Position numbers and translations under genes: made by a program
Shown: piece by piece, positions 33,272 to 43,846 of the stretch
How the letters are laid out: each line of letters begins with the position of its first letter
Position numbering within the stretch: the first letter of the stretch is position 1
Notes under the pieces: generated by a model
What the model saw: only the letters and a program-made list of their open reading frames with translations
Told to the model about the DNA's origin: nothing
Database searches by the model: none
Assembly: GCF_050947875.1 (NCBI RefSeq)
Contig: NC_134569.1
Coordinates: forward strand, 204,780,127 to 204,844,126
Direction of reading: 5' to 3'
Length of the DNA: 64,000 nucleotides
Origin: Dermacentor variabilis
Lineage: Eukaryota > Arthropoda > Arachnida > Ixodida > Ixodidae

Positions 33272-35280
33272 TCACCCGCATGAAGAACGAAGCCATTTAA
33301 GTGCGCCCGATGGGTTGCCACACGCCATCATCTTGCCTGTTTCTGGTATTTGACAAAAACAGTCAACGTTTGTTGGTGGCAATGCCTTTTCTGGGGCTCT
33401 CTGATGTCGTGTGAAAAACTCGCTGAAGAGCTTGGGAAGAATTGCCCTTACGAAAAATTCCCTTGCAGTTGCAAACACACGATTGCAGAAATGCTCGTCT
33501 CTTTTATTTCTTTGTACACGAAGGAGGTTCGGACCCCATACAACGAAGTGTCGCAACAGTCAACTTTGTATATAGCCATCAGAGCTTGAACTTGTTAGTA
33601 ATACTCGTGTTCCTTAGGAAGCTGCAGAGCTCCATTAATGTCTACCAAACATGACCCAGCCCCAGTAAACGAGGTGGCATTACGCAGCAAATAGGGGCAT
33701 TTCACTTCGGCTGCGCCTCTAGCACAGCATGAGCACATGGAATCAGTGCATCTGGTGCTGCTCCAGCAAATGAATATGAAGCACTCAGGCAAACACCAGA
33801 TTTGGATCTTCATAAGCCTTCAGTACATCCCGTTCATGCTCCAAACCCCATGCAGTGGCAGGAGCCTTTAGCGATTTTTCTGGGTAACATTAATTTCAGT
33901 AACTACAGGCTAGGATTATCTAGAGCTGTTCGGCAGACGTTTTTTATTAGAGATGCTGTTACCACTCTACAGGCTCGGTAAAGGTACCAGTCAGGTGAAT
34001 TGTTCTGGTTTTATGTTTCTGATTCAATCAACTTCACTGTTTCGTCTGTGGCATGAAGTGTGCTGAAACACTGGTTGCCCTTGTCAACCAGGGTGTCGAG
34101 TCCATCTGCCAAAGCATCACTACATGCAAATTTGCACAGGGCACTGGTTCCTTGAAGGCAGTGGAACGGCCAGAAGGCGCGGAAAAAAGCACAGGAACAA
34201 CACCAGTTCCCTGAAAGACACTGCACAGGTGTTCCATTTCTGCTGGTGCATTTTCATGGTGGCACATGAAACCTCTCTTTTATCGCATTCTTGTTTGTGG
34301 GGGTGCTCTTAATCCTATCACCAAGCTGTCGTTTCTTTTTCTTCGGCAGATGCAAAATCATCATCTTTCAATCTTTTGAATTGAACCTTTTCTACGTTGG
34401 TAGAGAGCCGAATGTTTTTTTTATTGCAGCTAACCGAGTTCCTCATCCTCACGCCTGTGTCAACACCAAACAGGCACCGACATGTTAGCAGGCTTCTCCC
34501 ACACCAGCCATGCATATACAGTGTGCAGTCGACACAGTATCACTGTCTTCACAAAGAATCCACACTTTAGGTGGACATTCGCCCAGTCGTGCACGGTTCA
34601 CCTACAAAACCACTTAAGGGAAAATTAAACTGCTGAGCTCAAAACACACGTCATATACACAATAAAATATATCTAGAAAGCATGGAAAGCACACACACTG
34701 TGAATTCTCTGTAAAGCCAATCAAAGAAACTTTTAAATATTGAGATCAATACATACATGCAGAGGTATCCAAATAAAACATAGCATGTCGGCACCGCATT
34801 CTTCCAGCCACAAAACACTCGCGCAAGCTGCAACGTCTTGTTTCAAGATTTTCTGACTCCATCATGTCAATTACGCCTTTGTGCGATTGTTTAATGAATA
34901 GTGTCAGTTGCTTTTCTCTCTGCACCGAGCTCCAATCTTGCATGTCTCCTGCACGCACCACTGACTAACAAGGGAATGCCTCTGAATGTTCTGCACCAAA
35001 TGCGAGACTGAAAACGAGGGCTCCAGCTTACCTCTCCTAGTGGGAGCAGTTTTTCTCCTTGCAGCCGCTTCGTCGAGAGTGTTTTCACCCAACCACTCGT
35101 GAAGTAGTTGTGGGATTCAAGCGATTTATAAGCCTTCATTTCCTCCAGTGTCGGCACGCCTCAAGATAAAACCAGGTAGGTGACAAGGTCTCCGTGCAAG
35201 ACCTCAAGGAAAGCGCTGACGTCCATCGTAGTATTCACACCCGCTCGCAACGTGTACGGGTCCACATCGTCGCGCAGTTT
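33272..35280 (-). pseudogene. YqaJ-type exonuclease of the ISL2EU-type element, broken
   Basis: Reading right to left, the N-terminal region has DPYTLRAGVNTTMDVSAF and VPTLEEMKAYKSLESHNYF, then FTSGWVKTL, which resembles the segment before a SWIM-type zinc finger in related proteins. The nuclease domain shows WGLEHERDVLKAY, AGAAPDALI (the conserved Asp) and SCCARGAAEVKCPYL with the Glu-x-Lys of lambda-exonuclease/YqaJ folds. The end is FVVWGPNLLRVQR...RDEHFC and a C-terminal FF...LPKLFSEFF. Frames change near 33790 and elsewhere, and a TGA stop interrupts the N-terminal part near 35160. The family degrades DNA 5' to 3'; its role in ISL2EU transposition is unknown. Confidence 0.78.
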
Positions 35281-35505
35281 TACTCTTTCTTGACATCGCG
35301 CACGCGCCGACCCGATCGGTCCTGCATAATGGGCCTCCTTAAACGCAGGCCTACTGTAAACGGGCGGAATTTCTCGCGTGGAGCGCTGACATCCGCTTAG
35401 CAAAGGCAGTGAGACAGCAACACTACAGCGCACGCGATCAGCCAACGCAAGGGCGGCGCGCACGGGGCTCCACCAGGGCACGGCCGCAGCGGCGCAGACA
35501 GACGT

Positions 35506-35526
35506 GACGTCACGTGCAAGCCATGT
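35506..35526 (-). repeat. Right terminal inverted repeat of the ISL2EU-type element
   Basis: ACGTCACGTGCAAGCCATGT read on the plus strand, followed by AT, is the inverse of the left end with one extra base in the middle. Confidence 0.8.
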
Positions 35527-35719
35527 ATAGAGATGACTGCACACACTGCGAGTCCACTTCTGGAACGCTGGCGGTCTGCATCACTAAAGAAAGCAGGCAG
35601 TTTGTTCGGTGAGACATACGAAGGCAGCCTCTTGTGGAGTCAGAATACACTTGTGTCATATGACTTTACCACCTATTTATGCCAATAAATCCAGGTTGGT
35701 CCGACTACACAGTTCGCAC

Positions 35720-36640
35720 CCATGCAGCCAGCGTTTCTTTTTTCAGAACCCGTAAGCACTGTTGTGTCGTGCGTGAGCGTGCCACCAACGCAGCAGGCTG
35801 TAATCGAGGCAGCACATGCAGGCATTTAGGATGGAATAAAGCCCGGGAAACACGAGAACTTTGTGCGCAAATTTCACTTCTGTATGTCTTCCACCTACGT
35901 AGTACGTAGCATATTTCTGGTACGTGCTGCATAACTTGTATTAGCTAACCAACTTCCACACGCCTATAACGCATTTTGCTCTGTTTCGCAATCGAACAGT
36001 AATATTTGCAAAAGTATATCAACTGTGGTTATGTCTACTTTCTAGGCCGTAACTCTAAGGTGTGCTGCACTCTTATATGCAGGCTTTTGTGTGCTGTCTG
36101 TTGATGAAGCTCACTGGCTTGAGCAGAACTCTTGCCAGCAGAGCCTATGCAGAGTATACATGCGCATGATGGTATGTAACATGGAGTGAAGCCAGAAAAC
36201 GCGAGAACGTTGTGCACGACTTTCAAGTTGCGCCTGTGCGGTTCCATTCTGTGCTCTTGCTACACACTATATACATTAGTTGTGCTGACTAACCTACTTC
36301 TACATTTTCATAACATTTTGTTCTGCTTATCAACCTAACAGTAATATTAGTTTACTAAACTATGTTGGCTGTGATGATATCCGCTTTCTGCGCATTAACT
36401 GTAACATGTTCTGCACCCTTATATGCAGGCTCCCTGCTGTCTGTCGAAGAAACTTGCCAGGTTGAACAGACCTCTCGCCAGCAGAGCCAAAGTGCGACAT
36501 GAACAGCTGCTCGCAAAAAAAAAAACGCTTAACTGCTTCCAGTTTTGGTGTTGCTGCTACACATGAGAACTGGACAGAGAAATGACTGCAGAACTTCGCC
36601 ACCGACCGAGATCTGTCTAGAGTAAGGGCCATCCACTAAG
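35720..36640 (+). repeat. Tandem repeat, ~345-bp unit, two full and one partial copy
   Basis: Landmarks recur at matching offsets: GCACTCTTATATGCAGGCT at ~36067 and GCACCCTTATATGCAGGCT at ~36413; CATTTTGCTCTG at 35972 and CATTTTGTTCTG at 36314; a GAGAAC(T/G)TTGTGC block near 35850 and 36205. The spacing is 342-350 bp. Copies differ at many sites, so the array is old. It lies between two DNA transposons and may be a small satellite or a leftover of another element. Confidence 0.7.
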
Positions 36641-36699
36641 TATGGGTGCAAAAACACCTGCTTGGCCAACTTGGTTCATAAAGTGAAAACGACAGCACA

Positions 36700-36977
36700 A
36701 GAAGATAAAGCGTATAGGCCGTAGAGGCGGGCCGTAGTGCAGCCGAAAGCGCTTGTGTTTGGCCGAGTGAATTCCTTGGAAAGAGTTGTCGCGCAGCTGC
36801 CTATGGAATGGGGAGGAGGCTCACGGACTGAATAGAAGCTTGATGCTGGGGGAGGCGCGTGCTGAAAATTAGCACGGATTGTCGGAGGCGATGTGGAATG
36901 ACAAAACGCGGAATGACGCGGCAGTTCAAACTGCGAGAGCTGTTGTGACTCAGCCCTCGAGGTGGCGCTGTGAGCGA
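36700..36977 (-). pseudogene. Gypsy-like gag remnant, part beyond the P-element
   Basis: Across the P-element insertion the minus strand should continue the gag frame from 41082. The flank reads on as AVLAHSATSRAESQQLSQF when the target duplication is counted once, a composition like retrotransposon gag helices. This continuation is inference; the rest of the segment is not recognisable. Confidence 0.35.
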
Positions 36978-36985
36978 GGACGGCT
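36978..36985 (+). repeat. 8-bp target-site duplication of the P-element, left
   Basis: GGACGGCT, repeated at 41074-41081. P-elements are known to make 8-bp, GC-rich duplications. The identity actually extends to 11 bp (CGAGGACGGCT), so the exact border could shift by up to 3 bases. Confidence 0.8.
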
Positions 36986-37009
36986 TAGGGTGCCTCGATC
37001 CGCGCTACT

Positions 37010-37059
37010 CCGTACAGGGTGGTGACACGTCCGGCAGCGCCCCCATATTGTGTCGGAGC
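37010..37059 (+). promoter_or_regulatory. Left subterminal inverted repeats (likely transposase sites)
   Basis: CCGTACAGGGTGGTGACAC and CCATATTGTGTCGGAGC have inverted partners near the right end. By analogy with P-elements these may be transposase-binding or pairing sites; that function is inference. Confidence 0.6.
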
Positions 37060-37771
37060 ACGTAGCGGCGCGCTGTGGCAGACACCGCAAATTTAGGATC
37101 TGAGTTTGCTGATTTTAATAAAGTTAGTTTCTTCTGCGGTTTTACGCATGGGTGTATCATTATATTTACATCTCACCTCAAAAGCAGAGGTAAAGTGAAC
37201 GCTTGTAATAAAGCAAGTGCTAGAGTAGGCTTCGAGCCTCGAAGACCGCGAATTGTTTTCGGTGCGTCTTCGCTTATTTTAAGAAATGTTTCGAAATAAA
37301 GTTCGCGCTTGTGGTCCAAACCGAACGTTTATGGAGCTACCATTCAAAATACAGGCGCAGAAGGACGTAATCACCGCAAGATGTTTTCAACTACGTTGTA
37401 GATCAGATAAATCTTGAATTGCAACAAGGCAAACAAAGACACGTCAGCGTTAGCGATAACTGATTTCTTTTCTTTTTTTTTTGTGGAGGGAGACATCGCG
37501 CGCACGAAATGTACCAGCTCAAAAGAGCTTGTGCGCTATAAATGCAAGGTGTGCTGTACTTTCTCGCACACTTACACATTAATATCAATGCAGCCATCTA
37601 GGATAATTCGTGGGTCTCTTAAACAGACTCAGGCGCTCGGCTTGTGATTACTTCCCGCGCGAACGCTAAGCAGTGCAGAATATTTTGCTCGAAAGCACAC
37701 TTAAATTCTCTTATGACACTTCAAAAGGAACAAGAGCTACACTGACATATATTTCAAAAAGAAAGGAAAGG

Positions 37772-37777
37772 TTTATT
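37772..37777 (-). terminator. Poly(A) signal of the P-like transposase gene
   Basis: AATAAA on the minus strand ~165 bases after the stop codon at 37939, within the element. Confidence 0.55.
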
Positions 37778-37938
37778 ACCAATGCATAACTGCACAAAAC
37801 CACAGGAAGACAGCCAGAGAATATATAAAGTGGCATCCTATATAGCTCACCAAAGCTTTCATCTGCCTGAAGCCTCATCAGCCACATACATACAAACGTT
37901 GGGTGCATAGACTCAACAGGCGTAAGTTTATGTGCTGC

Positions 37939-40823
37939 TTAAGAGAAGAAATAATTCCAGTTCAATTTAACACCTGCAACTGTCTTGCTGCCATACCAAT
38001 CCTCCTCATTGCTATTTGGTTGGCTCAGCCAGTGCAAATAAATGCGGAGCCGCAACGTCACAAAACTCGCCAGGAGCTTTTTCATGACATTTGGATGTTC
38101 AGCGCATACTAACGATGGTGATGAAACATTGTGCTCAAGCAGGCTTCTTAGTGTCTTGATTGGCTGTGTTAGACGGCAAATGTCTTTTTCTTCGGAAAAT
38201 TTTTTGAACACAGCTTCACATGAAGACACGAAGTTTAACACAACATGGCTTACGTATGCAAGGTTCTTGCTATCTTTCACGTATTCTTTCAAGCTAACAA
38301 GAGCATGCTCCTCGGAAATGTCATCAGTTGTGAGGATTTCTACACACGAACGGCAAGCCTCTGGTGTCTTTACAAAATGACGAACCAAAAAGCCTGCCAA
38401 GTGGGCCACGATGTTGCTTTCAGCTTCACTCAAAGGTTCTATTTCACCAATGTAATGGCTCGCTACTGAGTCTGCTATTTCGCTTTGTACCTCCTTGATT
38501 TCTTTAGCAAAGAAGCCTACCAAGTAGCTGCTATCGTCAATTTCATAGCTTGAATTATGTGAAACCTTCAGAAACTGGCTGACCGACACTATTTTCACAG
38601 CATTTTTCAAGTCGTATGCACTTGGCATAGGTGAAACCATTCTTACGACTGAAAATAAGTTTTCTAGGCAGTCTTGTGTCAACCTTCCTGTAAAAAAAAA
38701 CTTCTAGCCACATTCAAGCAGTAGGACAGAGTGTAGTTTCAGCACCACTGTTGTTGCCATTATTAAGCCTGCTTGACATGGCTTCCACACTTTCTTGACC
38801 CCAATTCCCAAACCTTCCATTACTCATACTGTGAGTCGAAGTGTTTCAATGGCTTCATATTTACTCTTATTTGTAAAACTCAAACCGACAACTGGGTGGC
38901 GAGATGTCATCAGAGTGTACCATTTAAATATGAGCTCGAAAAACCAGGCAGTAGTTCCTGCTTCCAATGGTAGCTTTCCAGTCTTGATAAAATATCTTAT
39001 GGCTGATGGGGCTTCTCGGAAAAACTGCACTGCAATTCCTACTTTCATTGTTGTGAAATGTCCATTCGACAGATGCTCACTATTCAGATTTGGAACCACT
39101 CCCAGCTGTTCTGTGTCTAACTTCAAAACAGTTTCCAAATGATCTATGATGACCTCGATACTGGGCAAACAGAATTCTGAAATGATTTTTTCGCTCAGAT
39201 GCAAAACATCTTTGCCCACAAGAAGGCCTCTGATGTTCTTAAGAACATGGGAGGGGTCTGGCATAAAAAACAGTGACTTGCTGCTGTTCTGCGGATGAGG
39301 TATACTGCATACTGTGACAGAATGACGGGAAGATGACAAGTTCAGACTCCTCCACATTGCACGATTAGAGCTGCTCATATCACAAGTGACACAAAGCACA
39401 CGCAAGGAAATGTCCGCACAAAGCTTCAGTAAATGAAGAAGAAAGTCTTTAAGCTTGTCTCCATTGACAAATGACCAGTATAATGGTATGCAATCAGCTG
39501 CTTCCAACGCGAATTGATGCCACCAACCATAAAAGCGAATCCATGGTTGGCAGGCTGATCACACTCAGGGAGGGTTATTTTGCCAAGAAAGGAGTCACAG
39601 CCGCGGTCAAGCTCCACACCTTTTCTAATTTCCATCTCATCCATGAAAAGAACGCAATCCTTTTCAATGTCGGTCATTGCTGACAGTTTGGTCTCCATGA
39701 CACTAAGGATTTCAGTGAGGATGCCAGGCTTGAAAGAAAAATGCTTTAGTCGTCTGGACAGCGTTCGTCGTGAAGGTAATGGGTTGTATTGTTCCAACAG
39801 CATGCCCAGTTGAACCACGTGCAAACTTTAGTTGCAGTGCCTTCTTTATCGTCTCGCTGTTCCAGACACAACCTTTCCTGTTAGTTTTTTGCAAAGCGGC
39901 TTTCTGATCATCATTAAGAAATTAAGGTTCACGGCCAATGAAGAAAGGTTCTCCTCCAGCTTCCTCGCTTTTCTTGAACTCGCCTTCAACTTCCTACCCG
40001 CCTGGGTCAGGGTTTCTTTCAGTTCGTTGTTTTTTCTTTCAACGTCTTGAAGTGCTTTACGCAGTTCACTTGCGGACATAAAGGAGATATTTTTTCCAAA
40101 GCTGCAGAGCTCGTGCATATTTTCTTGGGAGGACCACTCTTCTTCGCTGCTCTCCGTAGAAAACATCTGAGCATCTGGGTCGCCTGTTGAGTGAAGTGGT
40201 GATGTGGTTTCATTCCCTTGAATTTTAACACCAGCCAAGGGAAGTCGAGGTGCTGGCTTCTTTCTCTGCGTGGGTGTCGCTGTGCAAGACCAAGAAACAG
40301 ACTGTCAGATGCTAGACGCCGCACTTTAAATTTCAAACAAATTAAGATGGTTTCTGGTGCTATCGCACTTACGCCTGAAGTCGAAGAGTGTAGGCAGAGC
40401 GCTTGATTTAAGAAGCCGACGACTATCTTGCCGCCTCCCCTCGAACTGGTCGTCATCAAAGTGACGCTAAAAGAAAAAAAAGTGTTTTGAATGTTTGAGT
40501 CATGAGAGTGTAGGTGCGGAAGGATTGCACTGAGGATACGAGATGGAAACTGCAACCCATTTTTATCCCGCTTAGGTTGTCAAGTTGCCTAACTTCACGG
40601 TAAAATTAAATGTAAGCATGGAGGCTGCTAAAAGCGCGGATCCACTACATAAATAGAAATCAAGACACTTACCTCGCAAATTCTTGAATTGTCCGTGGCT
40701 TTCCAACAGTCACGTTTCACTTGAATTTCCCACATTTTCTGCGTTCCGAGTCACGGGGAAACCGAAGACACCTATGACCCGTCTCTGTTGCGCTGGTGCA
40801 CAAAAGTGCGCACAGCCTGGCAT
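37939..40823 (-). pseudogene. P-element/THAP9-like transposase, four exons, frameshifted
   Basis: Exon 1 (40823-40673) encodes a THAP zinc finger: MPGCAHFCAPAQQ, then KMWEIQVKRDCWKATDNSR, ending before GTAAGT. Exon 2 (40466-40373) starts after a TTTTTCTTTTAG acceptor with RHFDDDQFEG and ends SSALPTLFDF before GTAAGT. Exon 3 (40279-38830) has a coiled coil (LRKALQDVERKNNELKETL), SETIKKALQLKFARGSTG, LPSRRTLSRRLKHF, and the RNase-H-like motifs FMDEMEIRKGV, VTCDMSSSNRAMW and PDPSHVLKNIRG. Exon 4 (38687-37939) begins after TTTTTTACAG with TQDCLENLFSVVR, the conserved P/THAP9 motif. Single-base shifts lie in exon 1, near 39920, 39810 and 39490, and the exon 3-4 phase is off. Predicted ~810 residues, normal for the family. 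Confidence 0.88.
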
Positions 40824-40977
40824 GGTAGAGTTTGCTGGCTATTAAACTGTGACACACGCTTCACTGCACATACCGAACCGTACAAGTCATCCCAGCAAAT
40901 ATGACCGCGGCCTCGTGGAAACTGCAAACACTACACAACGCGACAACACAAGGCGCGCACACGTGTCCGTGTCAACC

Positions 40978-41042
40978 GCTCCGGCACAATATGGCGACGG
41001 CGCGGCGCGGGCCTGGTTAAAAGGTGTCACCACTCTGTACGG
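40978..41042 (-). promoter_or_regulatory. Right subterminal inverted repeats of the P-element
   Basis: GCTCCGGCACAATATGG and GTGTCACCACTCTGTACGG are inverse to the left pair at 37010-37059, with slightly wider spacing between the two motifs (29 against 14 bases). Confidence 0.6.
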
Positions 41043-41073
41043 CGGGAGGCGGCGCTGACATCGAGACACCCGA

Positions 41074-41600
41074 GGACGGCTGCCCGCAAGTCCTCGTAGA
41101 AGTCGGAATCTGGGAAGTGTGAGCCGCAGCCTAGAACGTTGTTGAGACGGAAGTGACTCTCCAGCTGGATGAACCAGACGTCCAACATGTTGATGTAAAA
41201 TTCCTGGACAACCTGCAACCGCGGGACGTCCGCCGGTCCACATGATGCCACGTCGCTCTCTCCTTCGTAGAGTCGATGAGTTGACGCTGGCATGACTGGG
41301 ATCGATAGACCAGTGGCACCAATGTGTGGGAGGGCTCGGTCGTACGAGTCACCATTTTTTGGGAGGCGGCGCGAAGAGGTAGCCACGGTAACCACGGTTT
41401 ATTTAGGCCGGCCATCCATTGTTCTGCGGTCTCTCAGGAGCAACCGATACCGCGGCCGCTCATGCCGAGCGCCCCGGCGTGTTCAATTAGCGCACTTTCT
41501 TCACCAGCTCTGTAGGAGATAGTCGCGCCGCTACAGGCGGCTGTCGCAATTTACAAGGCAAGCTATTGGCATTGCTCTCACTTCTCTGCGTTGCGAGCGG
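41074..41600 (-). pseudogene. Gypsy-like gag N-terminus and LTR end, interrupted by the P-element
   Basis: The minus strand reads PADVPRLQV, then DVWFIQLESHFRLNNVLG and FPDSDFYEDLRAAVL, the N-terminal gag region of arthropod gypsy-type elements (WF.QLE.HF). Upstream at 41397-41402 is AATAAA and then ATGGTGACTCGTACGACC, which looks like the junction of an LTR end with a primer-binding or leader region. The frame breaks at the P-element. No pol genes belong to it here, so only a fragment survives. Confidence 0.65.
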
Positions 41601-41609
41601 AGGGACTCT

Positions 41610-42270
41610 TCCTTCCTTAGAGGCTGCTCAGATAGAACAGTTCTGTTTGCGAAATATCCACGCGTTTTTCTAGTTAACCGCTGCAGGTGTAAACATTTTC
41701 AAAGGCCCGCTCTTCATTGCACCACAAAGAAAGAAAGAAAGAAAGGAAGAAAAGCTAGGTCCTTAAAAAATCAGTTATCAGTCCCTTTGACGCAAGATGT
41801 GATCATTTGAAAATATGTCGGCATGCTTTTAGGCTGTTTTGTGCCGCACGTGTGTGTATATTTGACTTTCCTGCAGACTGTGATATCACCCCCCCCCCCT
41901 AATTATGCATTGTCAATTTGCATGTGAATAGAATTGGAGTGCTTACAGTAATATTAATAATGGTAAAATCCCGGCGACATAGTCACTATGAGATATGGCT
42001 ATAGTTCGAAGGATGATGAAACACAATAATGAAATGCAAAGAACAGACAGATCTGATTCATTTCGTTTTTGTGTTTCTTCCAGCAACACTTAGGTTTTGC
42101 AGACCACAGTTACAAGTGAAGAGCATTGCCTCACAAACCTCTTGCAGTAAAAATGCCTTGCTTTGCACGCGACTAAAAATTTAGTTCGCTCGGAAAAAAA
42201 ATTATACTCTGGTAGTGTTGGGTAAATTCTTCAGCATGAAAACATTGCCACATACAGTGTCCATTTCCAC
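41610..42270. other. Unassigned DNA
   Basis: Contains a short (AAAG)n tract near 41728 and a C run near 41888. No gene recognised. Confidence 0.4.
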
Positions 42271-42299
42271 ATCTTTGCCAATTTTTGCATATTTTGCAG

Positions 42300-42497
42300 C
42301 GCAAGCACCTCCTGCAAATAGGAGGGAAGTCGCTGCCCGATGTGACAACGAATGCCATCAAGGCTCTAATGGCACACCCAGTGCAAATGATTTACAGCCT
42401 TCATGGCAGGAAGGCGAAGAGGGCTTTCAACAATTTGAAACTGTGCAGGGTAGTCACAACTAAGACTTTCTTAGTCATCCTTTCGCATTGTTGAAGT
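42300..42497 (+). pseudogene. DUF4806-like exon fragment
   Basis: After a good splice acceptor (TTTTTGCATATTTTGCAG ending at ~42299) one frame reads RKHLLQIGGKSLPDVTTNAI, then LHGRKAKRAFNNLKLCRVV and ends at a stop. The GGK-x-L and GRK-x-K-x-AF-x-x-LK pattern is that of the DUF4806 family, abundant in arthropod transposon-associated genes. No upstream exon was found, so this is an isolated last exon or remnant. The family call is from memory. Confidence 0.45.
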
Positions 42498-42499
42498 CT

Positions 42500-43600
42500 C
42501 GTGCGTACAGTTGAACTCCTCTGCATTGAAAGTCTCTACTACGAAACGACTTGCGTCACAAAATGTTATGCCCTGGCCCAATCCTATCTGTCATATGAGT
42601 GTGGACCCCTAAAACAAAGGAATTTAGGCGTCCCTGTCGGCTGATTCCTTGTTTACAATGAAAGCCACATAGGGCAGCCACCACTGCCCTTGCAGACGTC
42701 ACTGAGGTGTGCTCTGCGCAAGCGCCAATCGCAGCATAGGTGAATCGCTTGACGAGCATGCCGATGACTTGCTAAATCTGTGCGCCGCATGGTGTGATGT
42801 ATCAGCCGGCAAGGCAGTTAATGAAAACGCCTCAAGGCTGTTTCACATGCTGCGACTGGAGCGACGAAGACTGGTCAACCAGCACGCGTCGCAATGCGAT
42901 CTTCAGAGGGCTCATTTCACATGATTGTGATTTCAACAATGCGATTGGTGCGACGCCCATGGTTGCTTGCTGCAAGGTTTTGTCACACATGCTACGGAAT
43001 TATTTTAATGGGATGAATGAAACGTGCACATTATAATATTATTGACCTGTTTTTATTGAGAGCAAAAATTCGCAGCTTCTTTAAATTTAGAAACGTCTTG
43101 AAGTTTATATTTGTTAACTAGTGCGCAACGACGGTTTCTGAAGTTTGGTGCGATGAGACACGGAGTACGTAAACAACAGCTGTTCGCAGCAGGTTTTTTT
43201 CGGCTCTGTTTGCTGTCGTAGTCGTTCGGCCTACGCTGCAACGAATTACAAGATGACCTATCAACAACCATATAGCTCCCCTCGTCGCATATGCAGTACT
43301 CGGACGTCGGCTGCAGCGAAGTCGTCGTGTCAGTGCAACGAGATTCTCGTGCCATTCATGCTCAACCTCAGCTTCTGGAGAAATGATGTGTGTATGTTTC
43401 TCGCGATTGCGCGTAAGCTGCGCCTGCCCCTAGCCATATTCTTGCACTATACGCAGCAACAGGCACCAAACCGAAAGCCAACGTCTGCCCCTGAAGGAAG
43501 CCGCAAATGATCTGTGTGGTATTACGGAACGTGGAATGGAAATTGCTGAACGTGGAATAGAAATGAAAAAGCCAAGCGGCCTACCAAGGATTAGTAGGCC
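42500..43600. other. Unassigned DNA
   Basis: Open frames at 42709-43036 and on both strands at 43053-43510 lack recognisable motifs; one of the latter may be chance. No repeat family recognised. Confidence 0.35.
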
Positions 43601-43619
43601 ACTTGGTTTTTGGATGCCA

Positions 43620-43846
43620 CGGTAAAACCCCCCATCAGGCAGTGCAGCGTGAAGTGGGTTGGGACCCTTTTGAAGTCAGAGAAGCTCAGAGCAAAATTTG
43701 TTTTGAAGAATGATCAAGGAACATGGATCAAAAGAAATGGGTGATTGAAGTGCACAAGTATCTGTACTTTGAAACCGTGGACACGGAATGGAGGAAGAGG
43801 TTGAGAAAGTTGGCAGCCAAGTACAGGGTTATTGAAAGTGTAAATG
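43620..43846 (+). pseudogene. LINE ORF2 C-terminal remnant, part 1 (upstream of gypsy)
   Basis: One frame reads HQAVQREVGWDPFEVREAQS, a stop, then MDQKKWVIEVHKYLYF and TEWRKRLRKLAAKYRVI, stopping at the gypsy LTR. This is the conserved C-terminal region of a non-LTR family common in tick genomes; its continuation lies beyond 49163. No EEP or RT portion is present. Confidence 0.65.

Larger units (their letters stand above)
30144..35526. mobile_element. ISL2EU-type DNA transposon with both ends
   Basis: The left end is ACATGGCTTGCAATGACGT; the right end read inward is ACATGGCTTGCACGTGACGT, a ~19-20 bp terminal inverted repeat with one 1-base gap. Both are flanked by AT (30142-30143 and 35527-35528). 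Between them lie a THAP-HTH-DDE transposase remnant (+) and a YqaJ-type exonuclease remnant (-), facing each other. This two-gene content is the known hallmark of the ISL2EU group of eukaryotic transposons. It has later insertions of a LINE tail at ~31287-31495 and a LINE fragment at ~32372-33010. Both genes are broken, so it is not autonomous. Confidence 0.85.
36986..41073 (-). mobile_element. P-element/THAP9-like DNA transposon, 4.1 kb, both ends present
   Basis: Ends are TAGGGTGCCTCGAT (left) and TCGGGTGTCTCGAT (right, read inward), 12 of 14 matching, flanked by the 8-bp duplication GGACGGCT. Two subterminal inverted repeats follow: CCGTACAGGGTGGTGACAC at 37010-37028 against 41024-41042 (one mismatch) and CCATATTGTGTCGGAGC at 37043-37059 against 40978-40994 (one mismatch). 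Drosophila P also has subterminal inverted repeats. Inside is a four-exon transposase on the minus strand with poly(A) signal. Single-base frameshifts make this copy inactive unless they are sequencing errors. Confidence 0.9.

Noticed and set aside
34011..34312. Plus- and minus-strand frames treated as separate small genes
   Set aside because: They fall inside the decayed nuclease region of the ISL2EU-type element; no independent gene evidence.
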